From JAEUQQ01 sp963697285 (GTDB lineage Bacteria > Acidobacteriota > Vicinamibacteria > Vicinamibacterales > JAFNAJ01), in assembly GCA_963697285.1 (NCBI GenBank), contig CAVONI010000009.1, positions 186,001 to 250,000 on the forward strand: a DNA stretch of 64,000 bases, read 5' to 3'. Below are positions 37,767-47,187 of the stretch, piece after piece. Every line of letters begins with the position of its first letter. Position 1 is the first letter of the stretch. A program made the position numbers and the translations under genes. A model generated the notes under the pieces. It did no database searches and was not told the DNA's origin. It saw only the letters and a list, made by a program, of their open reading frames with translations.

Positions 37767-40207
37767 GCGGCGTCCCGCCCGGTCACTTGCTGCCTGCCCG
37801 CCCTGCGCTTGCGCTCGGCCTTGTCGCGATACATCCGATCGTCGGCCACGGCGATCAGCGCCTCCTGCGTCCGTCCATCGTCGGGGAACACCGACACGCC
37901 CGCGCTGATCGCGAGGTTCACCGACTGGTCGGGCGCCACGTCGATGTGGACCGCCGCAATCGCGTCCTGCAGTTCCTTCGCGCGCGACAGGGCCTCGGTG
38001 ATCGAGCAGCCGTGCATGACCATCACGAACTCGTCGCCGGCGTAACGCGCGCACATGTCGTGCCGTCTCAGGCTCGCGCGCAGCACGCGCGCCACCTCGC
38101 GGATGGCCCGGTCTCCCACGTGATGCCCGAAGTTGTCGTTGAGGAACTTGAGGCCATCGAGATCGCAGAGCAGGAACGCGGTATGCGTCCCGTCGCGATC
38201 GCTGCGACTCAAGTCGTTCGTCACCTGGCCCTGCAGGGCCCGCCGGTTCGACAATCCCGTGAGCGGATCGGTGAGCGACGCCTCCTGGGCGCGTTCGAAC
38301 AGCAGCGAGTTGTGCACGACCGATGCGGCCTGCTGGGCCATCAGGTCGAGGAGCCGCCGGTGTTCGGGGCCGAACGCGCCAGGGTCGACGTGGAAAACTG
38401 CCAGCGCGCCGATCACGCGATCGCCGAGGGCGAGTGGCGCTGCCAACTGCGCGGCGAGCGGCAGCGAGCCGTCACGCACGCTCCCGCACCGCGACACCAT
38501 CGACGCAAGCTCTGCGAAGTGGAGCGGCTCGAGCCTGAGCAGGTCGACGTCCCCCGTCCCCTGGGCACGCCGGCAGACCATGCGCCCCTCGTCTCCCTCG
38601 TTCAGGAAGAGGGCGCATGTCGAGTACGGCAGCAACTCGTGGAGTTTCTCGGCCACGAGGCGGAACGTGTCGTCGAGCCCCAGTGTCGAGCCGAGCGCCT
38701 GCGCGATCTCGAAGAACGCCTTCACCTCGCGCTGCGCACCGGCGATGTCGTCGAGGGCATTCCTGCCCTCCGCGTGCGCAGTCCCGCCCACCTGCCGCGA
38801 GACGGCGGTGTTGGCATGCACGAGGCGAACCTGCTGTTCGAGCTCAGGGAGGATCTCGACGAACCTGGCGACGAAGTTCGGATCGAGCGTGATGCCCGCC
38901 GCCTCGTTCAACAGCGAGATGGCTTCGCCGAACGACTTCGCGGGACGGTAGGGGCGGTCTGACAGCAGCGCCGTGAAGAAATCGACCACCGTCAGGACGC
39001 GCGCGCCGGGCGGGATGTCCTCTCCCTTGAGCCCTTCGGGGTAGCCCGATCCATCCCAGTGCTCGTGGTGCGAGAGGATCAGCGGGGCCACCGGGTACGG
39101 GAACGGCACCGATCCGACGATGTCGGCACCGACGCGCGGATGGATCTGCAGCTTGCGGAACTCCTCGTCGGTGAGCGTCCCTTCCTTGTTGAGGATGTGC
39201 TCGGGAATGGCGAGGTTGCCGATGTCGTGCAGCAACGCGGCGGTCTTGATGGCCCTGACGTCGTCTTCGTCGATCCCGAGCGAGCGCGCAAGCCCTTCGG
39301 CGTAGACCTGGAAGCGCTGGATCTGGCTCTGCGAGGTCTGATCCTTGACCTCGATCGCGAGCGCGAGCGCCTCGATGGTGGCCAGCTGCACGTCTGACAG
39401 CTGCCTGACCTGCGCCCGTTCTTCTTCGATTCTCCCGATGAACTCCCGGTAGCTCCGATAGGTCACGTAGAGAGGCACCGCCACGAGCGCGCCCCACGAC
39501 TGGCTCCACCGGTCCGCGGTCAAGGCGAGGCAGCCAACTCCGGCGGCGACGAAGTACCCGGGCGCGCTCCAGAGATAGCCCTTGAGCCACACGCGATGCA
39601 CGCGCTGGTGGTTGGTCAACCCCACGGCGGTCGCGATGAGGAAGGTGTTGACGAAGAAGTACACCAGCGCGCTGGGCACCGCAGCGCGGAGGAAATCCAG
39701 CAGGCCCAGTGCGGCGAGCATGCTCGACCGGCTCGCTCCTGCCTCTGGCGTGACGCCCGCGATGACGTCGAAGGTCCGGGCCGCGGCAAACGCCGCGATG
39801 CCCAGCGTCGCCATGCTGAACAACGTCCGGTGCAACGGATTGCGCGACCGCATGCGGAACGTGCACTGGCCCCATGCGCTGACGACGACGATTGCGACAG
39901 CGCTGCCCCCGTCGAGGAGCAGCATGGCCGCGAAGGTGAGTGCGTTCGAAACCGACAGCGTCGAAACCCCGCGCGAGAGTGGCAGCGTGAGCTTGACCGT
40001 CGACGTGAGCAACGCCAGCGTGGCCATGAGGACGAGCAGGCCCGGCCGCTCGATGCGCATGCCCGACGCCGCGACCACGACCACGACGGCGCCGACGATC
40101 ACGACCCCCAGGACGAACGCGCGCACGGCCACGGAGAGATCGCCGAGGCGTTCCTCTGGACCGCTCGCGATGGCCCTGACATTCGACGCGGCGGAGCTGA
40201 GGTTCAT
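37763..40207 (-). CDS. Membrane HD-GYP phosphodiesterase with GAF and AGDEF diguanylate cyclase domains
   Basis: Bifunctional cyclic-di-GMP enzyme, 814 residues. An N-terminal membrane sensor of about seven helices (to about residue 245) is followed by an HD-GYP domain (about 270-440) with HDIGN, HHEHWDGSGYP and a downstream DFFTALLSDRPYR segment. A GAF domain (about 500-640) and a C-terminal GGDEF domain follow, with AGDEF at about residue 722, a substitution found in active cyclases. The usual HDIGK is HDIGN here. The ATG at 40207 overlaps the preceding stop as ATGA. Both making and breaking cyclic-di-GMP is possible; which dominates cannot be told. Confidence 0.92.
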   Translation of the reverse strand: MNLSSAASNVRAIASGPEERLGDLSVAVRAFVLGVVIVGAVVVVVAASGMRIERPGLLVLMATLALLTSTVKLTLPLSRGVSTLSVSNALTFAAMLLLDGGSAVAIVVVSAWGQCTFRMRSRNPLHRTLFSMATLGIAAFAAARTFDVIAGVTPEAGASRSSMLAALGLLDFLRAAVPSALVYFFVNTFLIATAVGLTNHQRVHRVWLKGYLWSAPGYFVAAGVGCLALTADRWSQSWGALVAVPLYVTYRSYREFIGRIEEERAQVRQLSDVQLATIEALALAIEVKDQTSQSQIQRFQVYAEGLARSLGIDEDDVRAIKTAALLHDIGNLAIPEHILNKEGTLTDEEFRKLQIHPRVGADIVGSVPFPYPVAPLILSHHEHWDGSGYPEGLKGEDIPPGARVLTVVDFFTALLSDRPYRPAKSFGEAISLLNEAAGITLDPNFVARFVEILPELEQQVRLVHANTAVSRQVGGTAHAEGRNALDDIAGAQREVKAFFEIAQALGSTLGLDDTFRLVAEKLHELLPYSTCALFLNEGDEGRMVCRRAQGTGDVDLLRLEPLHFAELASMVSRCGSVRDGSLPLAAQLAAPLALGDRVIGALAVFHVDPGAFGPEHRRLLDLMAQQAASVVHNSLLFERAQEASLTDPLTGLSNRRALQGQVTNDLSRSDRDGTHTAFLLCDLDGLKFLNDNFGHHVGDRAIREVARVLRASLRRHDMCARYAGDEFVMVMHGCSITEALSRAKELQDAIAAVHIDVAPDQSVNLAISAGVSVFPDDGRTQEALIAVADDRMYRDKAERKRRAGRQQVTGRDAA

Positions 40208-42564
40208 GACGCCAGTGTCTCCGCGACAGTCGCCGAACCGGATCCGGACGCCGCATTCCCGTCGAGCAACGCGAGACGCTGGCGCTGCTCTGCCACGCCG
40301 ACCAGCGCGGTCAGCGACTGGCCATCCTCCGGCGCGCAGGCGACACCGACCGCGACGCCATTCGCGTCCGCATGAATGAGATTGGCGACACGTGACGCAC
40401 AGGCGCGCAGGTCGAACCGGTCGCCCGTCGCCGGCTGCGGCGACACGACGACCAACCGTGTGGCGTCCACCTGGAACACCACGTCGCCGGGTGCGAACGC
40501 GTGGCGCACGATGTCGGCAGCGACGCGCGTGACGGCGGCGTTCGCCTTGTGATCGACGACGAGCACGGCGGCCGACTCGAACAGCGCCGCGCCGGCGCGC
40601 CCTTCGACGTCCATGAGGTGCTCGAGCGCCGCACCGCCTGGCAGGACGCCCTCTCTCGAACGCGACAGTGCAGGTGCAGTTCGCGCCGTGACCGACGCTG
40701 CGAGCGACATCGCCGGGGCAATCGCAGCCGCAATGTCTTCGACCAGCGCCTGGTCGTCGGCCGAGAATCCGCGACCGTCGGCGTAGAGCGTCACGACGCC
40801 AACCACGCGTTCGTCGAAGAGGATCGGGACGCTCAGAGCGCGGCGCGGCATCTGGTCAGGGACGGCCGCTCCGGGGAATTCGAGTGCGGTCTCTGCGTTG
40901 AGCAACGAACGACGGTGCGCGGCCACCCAACCGCTGAGCCCCCGGCCGACGATCGGCCGCAACGCGTCGAGACCGCTCGCCCCTGCGCCCCGCGCGCACC
41001 TGAGTTCGAGCGACTCTCCCGCGGCCCCCGCCCCGAAGACGGCGACGAGCGAGGCCGGCGTCGCATGCGTCAACTGGTGCACGAGCAGGTCCATGACGGC
41101 GTCGATGGACAGGTGTTGAGCCAGCGTGGCACCCACTTCAACGAGCCGTGCGCGGTCGGCGTCGGTCCAGCGCACGTCATCGGCGACGCGGCCCTCGTGC
41201 GTGGGCGGGTCGCTGCGAGTGACCGCCCGCGTCGGTGCAGGAGCCGATGCCGGTGCCTCCACCGATGCCGAGGCCTGCAGGCAGGCCTGCACCCCGTCCT
41301 TCCCCAGCGACTCGAACGCGTCGACGACCGCGGGGTCGTACATCGTCCCGCGTCGCTCGGTGACGATGACCATGGCATCGTCGTGCGACATCGCCCGGCG
41401 ATACGGCCGATCCGAGGTCAGCGCGTCGTAGCAGTCGATGACAGACAGGATGCGGGCCCCGACCGGGATGTCGTCGCCGCGCAGCCCGTCCGGATACCCG
41501 GACCCATCCCAGTTCTCGTGGTGATGACGCACGATGGGGGCGACCGGGTAGGGGAAGTCGACGGCGCCCACGATGTCGGCGCCAACCACCGTGTGCCGCT
41601 TGATCTGGTCGTACTCGTCGGGCGTCAGCGGGCCCGGCTTGTTCAGGATGTGATCCGGCACCCCGAGCTTGCCGACATCGTGCAGGAGCGCGCCGGCTTC
41701 CAGGGCCGAGAGCAGCGCCTCGTCACGCAGGTCGAGTGCCCTGGCCACGCGCGTGGCCAGCGACTTGACGCGGCCGATGTGCCCGCGGGTGACGTGATCC
41801 TTCGCGTCGATGGCCATGGCGAGGCTCTCGACCGTGGCCATGTAGAGCCGCTTGAGCCGTTCCGCGTAGCGCAGGGCTTCGCCGGCGCGCCGGATCGTCG
41901 AGCGATACGTGCCGTGGAGGGCCGCCAGCAGGGGCAAGGCGGTGACGACGTCCCAGAAGCCGAGGTCATTGGCGCTGGCCACGACCAGCAGGGCGAGTGA
42001 CGTGCCGCCCAGGTAGTCGAGCACCAGGAAGTTGGCGTGCCTGAACCAGGCAGTGATCGCGCTGGTGCGCGACTCGAGCGCGACCGCCACTGCGGTCAGC
42101 GCGCTGTTCATGAGCAGGTACGACGTTGTCGCGGCAAACCCTGGAACGAGGAGGCGCGACAGTGGTGCCCCGAGACGCTCGACCGCTGTCAGTCCCGACA
42201 CCCAGTCGAGCACAACGGCGCACGCCAGCATCGAGACGGCCGGCTCCGTCACGTTGAACAGGATCCTGTCGATCCGCCGGGGCCGCTGGCGGAGCGACGC
42301 GAGCAGCCCGTCCACGGCCACCGTCAGCACGGCGGGTGCCCACCCGAACCCGAGCGCGATCACGAAACTCAATGATTCCGAGATCGTCAGCGTCATGTGG
42401 GCGCCGGGAACCCGGAGGGCGAGCGGCGCGCTCATCCAGGTCAACGCCGCGAGCATCAGCCAGCGATGGTCGGCGGGGCCGCGCCAGAGCGAGTCGACCG
42501 CCGCCAGCAGGACGCACGTGCCTGCCGCGAACGTGGCGCCGACGAACCCCCACCGCCGCGTCAT
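40204..42564 (-). CDS. Membrane HD-GYP phosphodiesterase with GAF and decayed GGDEF domain
   Basis: About 786 residues, same plan as the next gene. A membrane sensor (to about 230) precedes an HD-GYP domain (about 255-420) with intact HDVGK and HHHENWDGSGYP, so it should be a working cyclic-di-GMP phosphodiesterase. A GAF domain (about 500-640) and a short C-terminal remnant of a GGDEF fold without the signature motif follow. The ATG at 42564 is chosen; an in-frame GTG at 42606 would add 14 residues without a ribosome site. First gene of the operon with 37763 and 36411, all joined by ATGA overlaps. The pair looks like an old gene duplication. Confidence 0.9.
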   Translation of the reverse strand: MTRRWGFVGATFAAGTCVLLAAVDSLWRGPADHRWLMLAALTWMSAPLALRVPGAHMTLTISESLSFVIALGFGWAPAVLTVAVDGLLASLRQRPRRIDRILFNVTEPAVSMLACAVVLDWVSGLTAVERLGAPLSRLLVPGFAATTSYLLMNSALTAVAVALESRTSAITAWFRHANFLVLDYLGGTSLALLVVASANDLGFWDVVTALPLLAALHGTYRSTIRRAGEALRYAERLKRLYMATVESLAMAIDAKDHVTRGHIGRVKSLATRVARALDLRDEALLSALEAGALLHDVGKLGVPDHILNKPGPLTPDEYDQIKRHTVVGADIVGAVDFPYPVAPIVRHHHENWDGSGYPDGLRGDDIPVGARILSVIDCYDALTSDRPYRRAMSHDDAMVIVTERRGTMYDPAVVDAFESLGKDGVQACLQASASVEAPASAPAPTRAVTRSDPPTHEGRVADDVRWTDADRARLVEVGATLAQHLSIDAVMDLLVHQLTHATPASLVAVFGAGAAGESLELRCARGAGASGLDALRPIVGRGLSGWVAAHRRSLLNAETALEFPGAAVPDQMPRRALSVPILFDERVVGVVTLYADGRGFSADDQALVEDIAAAIAPAMSLAASVTARTAPALSRSREGVLPGGAALEHLMDVEGRAGAALFESAAVLVVDHKANAAVTRVAADIVRHAFAPGDVVFQVDATRLVVVSPQPATGDRFDLRACASRVANLIHADANGVAVGVACAPEDGQSLTALVGVAEQRQRLALLDGNAASGSGSATVAETLAS

Positions 42565-42820
42565 TCCAGGCCTCGGCCCTGACGCCGCATGCGGGTGCGG
42601 CACCACGGTGGGGCAGGCACGACCACCTCCCGATGTCCGGGCATCGGCAGGGGACGAGGCGGGAGGAGGGTTGGCATCGGCCTACGGTCTTCACGCCGGG
42701 CGCGCAACACCCGCACAGCGTTCGCGGTGGTAATCGGCCGTCACGGGAGGCACATGAGCAGGATCCGCCCCATGCGGGTCGTCGCTCGCCTGCCGACGGG
42801 GCGACTGGAAGTTGGCTACG

Positions 42821-43894
42821 ATGTGGCCCATGAGATCCCGACACGTCGTCGCCGGTGCCGTACTGGCGGCCAGCCTCACCGCCTCGGCGCCGGCCCGCGC
42901 AGAAGACCATCCAATCCCGATCAAGGTCGTCGTCGTGACGATGTTCGAGGTCGGGGCTGATACGGGCGACCGCCCGGGCGAGTTGCAGCTGTGGGTCGAG
43001 CGCAAGAAACTCGACCGCGTGCTGCCCTTCCCGCAGGGCTTCCACGACCTGCGGATGAACGACGAAGGCGTGCTGGCCGTGCTCACGGGGGTGGGCAACA
43101 CGCGATCGGCCGCCTCGATCATGGCGCTGGGCCTCGACCCCCGCTTCGACCTGAGCAAGGCCTACTGGATCGTGGCGGGCATCGCGGGAGGCGATCCTGC
43201 CGACGTGTCGCTGGGATCAGCGGCCTGGGCCGAGTGGGTGGTCGATGGTGACCTGGGGCACGAGATCGACGCGCGCGAAGTCCCCGCCGACTGGCCGACC
43301 GGCTTCGTTCCGCTGCGCAAGTCGAAGCCCTTCGAAGGTCCGAAGCAGGCCGCCGACACCTCCGAGGTCTTCCGACTCGACGCTGCGCTGGTCGACTGGG
43401 CGTTTCGCGTCACGCGCGACGTGCCCCTGATCGATTCCGAGGTGATGCAGCAGGAGCGGGCGGCGTATCGCGAGGAGGCCGCGCGCCGCGCGCCGTTCGT
43501 CGTGAAGGGCGACACGCTCTCGTCGGCCACCTTCTGGACGGGCACGCTGCTCGACCGATGGGCCAACGACTGGGTGAGTTATCACACGATGGGCGAGGGC
43601 ACGTTCGCGACGACGGCGATGGAAGACACGGGCACGCTGCAGTCGTTGACGTGGCTGGCACGGGCGCGGCGCGTCGATCTCGGGCGGGTGCTGGTGCTGC
43701 GCACCGTGAGCAACTTCGACCAGCCGCCGCCGGGGATGACAGCGGCCGCGGGCCTGGCGCGCACCAACTCGGGGCACTACGTCGGGTTCGGCCCGGCCGT
43801 CGAGGCCGCCTATCGCGTCGCCAACACGGTCGTCGAACACCTCGTCGGCAACTGGACGAAATACCGCGACGCCACGCCCGCTGCCCGGCCCTGA
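42821..43894 (+). CDS. Purine nucleoside permease (NUP) family protein
   Basis: A 357-residue exported protein of the NUP family, related in fold to nucleoside phosphorylases and annotated as nucleoside transporters or periplasmic nucleoside-binding enzymes. After the signal peptide (VVAGAVLAASLTASAPARA) come the family motifs KVVVVTMFEVGADTGDRPGE, LTGVGNTRSAASIMALGLDP and YWIVAGIAGGDP. The ATG at 42821 follows GGAAG at 9 bases; ATG 42830 is a possible alternative. It is divergent from the HD-GYP operon and convergent with groEL. Transport versus hydrolytic or binding role is not settled by the sequence. Confidence 0.88.
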   Translation: MWPMRSRHVVAGAVLAASLTASAPARAEDHPIPIKVVVVTMFEVGADTGDRPGELQLWVERKKLDRVLPFPQGFHDLRMNDEGVLAVLTGVGNTRSAASIMALGLDPRFDLSKAYWIVAGIAGGDPADVSLGSAAWAEWVVDGDLGHEIDAREVPADWPTGFVPLRKSKPFEGPKQAADTSEVFRLDAALVDWAFRVTRDVPLIDSEVMQQERAAYREEAARRAPFVVKGDTLSSATFWTGTLLDRWANDWVSYHTMGEGTFATTAMEDTGTLQSLTWLARARRVDLGRVLVLRTVSNFDQPPPGMTAAAGLARTNSGHYVGFGPAVEAAYRVANTVVEHLVGNWTKYRDATPAARP

Positions 43895-43929
43895 TCGGCC
43901 GCGCCCCGGGGCGCACGGCCCGATCAGGG
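43889..43929. terminator. Bidirectional terminator between the NUP gene and groEL
   Basis: CCCTGATCG (43889-43897) pairs with CGATCAGGG (43921-43929), with an inner GCGCCCC/GGGGCGC stem at 43901-43914. The NUP stop codon lies in the left arm. It serves two convergent genes. Confidence 0.65.
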
Positions 43930-43966
43930 CACCGATGGTGCCACCGTCTCGACGGGCAACTGCCCG

Positions 43967-45550
43967 CTACTCGTCTTCGTCGGGCTGCTTCGAGATGACC
44001 GCCTCGGTCGTCAGCAGCAGGCTGGCGACCGACGCGGCATTCTGCAGCGCCGAGCGCACGACCTTGGCCGGGTCGATCACGCCCGCCGCGACCAGGTCTT
44101 CGTACGTGTCGGTCTGCGCGTTGAACCCCTCGTTGCCGCTCATCGCCTTCACGCGCTGGACGACAATGGATCCCTCGTGTCCTGCGTTGGTCGCGATCCA
44201 CCGCAGCGGCTCCTCGATGGCGCGCGTCACGATTGCCGCGCCGACGAGTTCGTCGCCTTCGAGCGTGAGCGACGCCAGGACGGCCGACGCGCGCAACAGG
44301 GCCACTCCCCCGCCGGCGACGATGCCTTCCTCGACGGCGGCCTTGGTGGCGTGCATCGCGTCCTCGACGCGCGCCTTCTTCTCCTTCATCTCGCTCTCGG
44401 TGGCGGCACCGACCTTGATGATCGCCACGCCCCCGACGAGTTTCGCCAGGCGTTCCTGCAACTTCTCACGGTCGTAGTCCGACGTGGCATCGTCGATCTG
44501 GAGGCGGAGCTGCTTGACGCGTCCCTCGACGGCGCCGGGGTCGCCGGTCCCGCCGATGATCGTGGTCGTGTCCTTGTCGATGGTCACCTTCGCAGCCCCA
44601 CCGAGATCCTCGATCGTGATCGATTCGAGCTTGATCCCGAGGTCGTCGGTGATGGCGCGGCCGCTGGTCAGGATGGCGACGTCCTCGAGCATGGCCTTGC
44701 GCCGGTCACCGTAACCCGGCGCCTTGATCGCGGCGACCTTGAGGGTGCCGCGCAGCTTGTTGACCACGATGGTGGCCAGGGCCTCGCCGTCCACGTCCTC
44801 GGCGATGATGAGCAGCGGCCGGCCCGCGTGCGCCGCCATCTCGAGGACAGGCAGCAGGCCTTTCATCGCGCTGATTTTCTTCTCGTGCACGAGGATGAGC
44901 GGTTGCTCGAGCACGACCTCCATGCGTTCGGGATCGGTGATGAAGTAGGGCGAGAGGTAGCCGCGATCGAACTGCATCCCCTCGACCACCTCGAGGGTGG
45001 TGTCGAGCGTCTTGGCTTCCTCGACGGTGATGACCCCGTCCTTGCCGACCTTGTCCATCGCCTGCGCGATGATCTGGCCGATCGTCTCGTCGTGGTTCGC
45101 CGAGATGGTGCCGACCTGCGCGATCATCGCCCCAGACACGGGCTTCGCCATCGCCTTCAGTTCGGCCGAGATCGCCGCGACGGCCTGCTCGATGCCCCGC
45201 TTCAGGCCCATGGGGTTGGCGCCGGCCGTGACGTTCCTGGCACCCTCGCGATAGATCGCCTGCGCGAGCACGGTCGCCGTCGTGGTGCCGTCGCCCGCCA
45301 CGTCTGACGTCTTGCTCGCGACCTCTTTCACCATCTGCGCCCCGACGTTCTCGAGCGGATCGGGAACGTCGATCTCCTTGGCCACGGTCACGCCGTCCTT
45401 GGTGATCGTCGGCGAGCCGTACTTCTTGTCGAGGATGACGTTGCGGCCGCGGGGACCGAGCGTGACCTTGACCGCGTCGGCCAGGCTGTTGACCCCGCGC
45501 AGGATTGCGTGCCGTGCTGCGTCGCCGTACGTGATCCGATTCGCCATCAT
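43967..45550 (-). CDS. groEL: 60-kDa chaperonin GroEL, orphan copy
   Basis: ATP-dependent cytosolic chaperonin of 527 residues. Typical GroEL segments are present: VTLGPRGRNV, the DGTTTATVLAQAI ATP-binding motif, GYLSPYF, KAPGYGDRR and EEGIVAGGGVALLR. The ATG at 45550 has GGAG upstream. It ends KQPDEDE and lacks the usual flexible Gly-Gly-Met tail. There is no groES next to it and no CIRCE operator (TTAGCACTC repeat) before it, so it is probably a second, specialised chaperonin, with the main groESL elsewhere. Confidence 0.95.
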   Translation of the reverse strand: MMANRITYGDAARHAILRGVNSLADAVKVTLGPRGRNVILDKKYGSPTITKDGVTVAKEIDVPDPLENVGAQMVKEVASKTSDVAGDGTTTATVLAQAIYREGARNVTAGANPMGLKRGIEQAVAAISAELKAMAKPVSGAMIAQVGTISANHDETIGQIIAQAMDKVGKDGVITVEEAKTLDTTLEVVEGMQFDRGYLSPYFITDPERMEVVLEQPLILVHEKKISAMKGLLPVLEMAAHAGRPLLIIAEDVDGEALATIVVNKLRGTLKVAAIKAPGYGDRRKAMLEDVAILTSGRAITDDLGIKLESITIEDLGGAAKVTIDKDTTTIIGGTGDPGAVEGRVKQLRLQIDDATSDYDREKLQERLAKLVGGVAIIKVGAATESEMKEKKARVEDAMHATKAAVEEGIVAGGGVALLRASAVLASLTLEGDELVGAAIVTRAIEEPLRWIATNAGHEGSIVVQRVKAMSGNEGFNAQTDTYEDLVAAGVIDPAKVVRSALQNAASVASLLLTTEAVISKQPDEDE

Positions 45551-45568
45551 GTGCTCCGTGCGCGAGTC

Positions 45569-45611
45569 GGGCGCACGGCCGACCGTCGTCCGACGGCCGG
45601 GCCGTGCGCCC
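45569..45611 (-). terminator. Nested hairpin between the barrel gene and groEL
   Basis: A perfect 11-bp stem GGGCGCACGGC (45569-45579) with GCCGTGCGCCC (45601-45611) encloses a smaller CCGTCG/CGACGG stem. It follows the minus-strand gene that stops at 45633 and precedes groEL, so it likely ends transcription of the former. Confidence 0.6.
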
Positions 45612-45632
45612 GTACAGCTGTTGTCCGTGCGC

Positions 45633-46799
45633 CTACGTGCCGAACTTGATCCGCACGCCGCCCCAGAACTGGTAGTTGCTCGAGGCGTCATCGACGTTGT
45701 CGAGGAACAGGCGGCCTTCGGCAACGAGGTACACCGCGGGTCGTGCGGCCGTCCCGAGCGGCACGCCGAGGTGCAGGAGCCACGCGGGCGTGAACGTGTC
45801 GCCACGCGTGAGGTCCCACAGCGAGATGCCTGTGCCGACGAACATGCGACCGTTGACGTACTTGTTCAACTCGACGTCGGCAAACAGGGCATGCTCACGC
45901 ACCTTGTCGTCCTTGCTCACCAGGCTGAGGCCAACGCCCACGGCGCCGGCGAGTTCCCAGTCGTTCTCGAAACGCTTCGCCACGCCGACCTTCAGGCCGA
46001 GCAACGGTGAGCACTGTCCGAACTCCAGGTCGGTGTCCTCGATCGGGCGCACGCGGCGTTCCTTGCCGAACAGCGCGTCGACGAACATCGACGTCGACCT
46101 GACGACCGGTGCTGGCGGTGCCGGACGGTGGAGTCGGCGCCGGCGGGGAGCCGGCGGTTCCTGCGGCGGCGGTGGAGGCGGCGGCGCAGGTGGTGCAGGC
46201 GGGGCGGGCGGAGCGGGTGGCGCAGGTGGCGTTGGTGGCGGAGGCGGTGGCGCCTCGGTCATGCCCACCAGCGAAAGATTGCCGCACGCCTTCGGCACCA
46301 GCATCGTGTAGGTGCGACGGTCGTTGACCACGCGGAACAGGTACGCGCGGAACGGCTTGGCACCGACCCAGCGCACGTCGCGCATCAGGCCCAGCGTCTT
46401 GCCGCCGCGTGGGCGGTACGCCATCCACTGCAACCGGTCACGCGGCTGCACGTCACACTCGACGATGACGCCCTCGGCAGGCGTGGCCTCGCTGCAGAAG
46501 CCGCCCCTGACCGATGTGCCCGCTCCCAACGCGGCGACGACATCGTCAGCGAGTTCGCCGAGGCCTGCCTGCCCGAGCACGTTGCGGATGTCGGCCACGA
46601 CCACCTGGTCGCTACCCATCCTCTTCAGGTTGGCGGCGGTCGTCAGCGGCCGCTTGTAGAGCGCCGTCGAACCTCCGAGCCGCTTCACGTCGCGGCCCGC
46701 TGGCGCGCTGCCCACTTGCGCACTGGCGCCTGCTGCCAGCGCCAGCCCGAACACCATCGCGGTGATGCCGATGGCGCGTCTTCGATTCCCACATCCCAT
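45633..46799 (-). CDS. Outer-membrane beta-barrel protein with Pro-rich linker
   Basis: A 388-residue exported protein, ATG at 46799 with GAGGGA upstream and signal peptide (ITAMVFGLALAAGASAQ). The N-terminal domain (about 30-190) is of unknown type. A low-complexity linker of Pro and Ala (about 195-235) follows, then a C-terminal domain with alternating strands (LKVGVAKRFENDWELAGAVG, RLFLDN, YQFWGGVRIKFG) typical of outer-membrane barrels. The linker DNA is a run of GGC/GGT-like triplets (46150-46260), prone to slippage. Role unknown. Confidence 0.75.
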   Translation of the reverse strand: MGCGNRRRAIGITAMVFGLALAAGASAQVGSAPAGRDVKRLGGSTALYKRPLTTAANLKRMGSDQVVVADIRNVLGQAGLGELADDVVAALGAGTSVRGGFCSEATPAEGVIVECDVQPRDRLQWMAYRPRGGKTLGLMRDVRWVGAKPFRAYLFRVVNDRRTYTMLVPKACGNLSLVGMTEAPPPPPPTPPAPPAPPAPPAPPAPPPPPPPQEPPAPRRRRLHRPAPPAPVVRSTSMFVDALFGKERRVRPIEDTDLEFGQCSPLLGLKVGVAKRFENDWELAGAVGVGLSLVSKDDKVREHALFADVELNKYVNGRMFVGTGISLWDLTRGDTFTPAWLLHLGVPLGTAARPAVYLVAEGRLFLDNVDDASSNYQFWGGVRIKFGT

Positions 46800-47012
46800 G
46801 ATTCCCTCGTATCTGTCGGCGCCCCGCCCGCTGGCGCCCGCAATGACGTGCTCGAACCTCTGCCCCGCCGGGAGAATCCCGGGGGCTCTCGTCGCGCAAC
46901 GTCGCGGCAACGTGCGGCCGTGCGGCGATGGGACGTTACTCAGTGAGTCTAGAGAGCCGCGTCGGGAACGCGCTGTACAGAACGGCACATCGCACCGTCC
47001 GCGGGGATCGGA

Positions 47013-47183
47013 CTACGCGCGAAACGAGCGGCCGCACAGCTGTCCCGCGCTGTACCCGGTGATCCTGCACAGCGCATCATTGACGTGCAGCAGCACGCCC
47101 GACAGGCCGACCACGGCCATCCCGATCGGTGCGCACGTGAATGCATCCTCGGCGATGGTGACGGGGACCGGCGCCTCGCTCAT
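47013..47183 (-). pseudogene. Truncated PAS domain fragment
   Basis: A 56-codon frame encoding the first half of a PAS sensor domain: APIGMAVVGLSGVLLHVND, then ALCRITGYSAGQLCGRSFR, and a stop where PAS domains normally continue. The ATG at 47183 lies 4 bases after the stop of the preceding small gene. No catalytic domain follows on this strand. It is most likely the remnant of a sensor kinase or cyclase gene, although a short expressed PAS peptide cannot be excluded. Confidence 0.7.
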
Positions 47184-47187
47184 GCGG

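Noticed and set aside
36486..38045. A 519-codon plus-strand frame over the double GNAT
   Set aside because: Antisense shadow; the minus-strand gene has family motifs and an ATGA overlap.
45551..45632. A CIRCE operator before groEL
   Set aside because: No TTAGCACTC or GAGTGCTAA half-site; the inverted repeat present is a GC-rich hairpin better explained as the terminator of the preceding gene.
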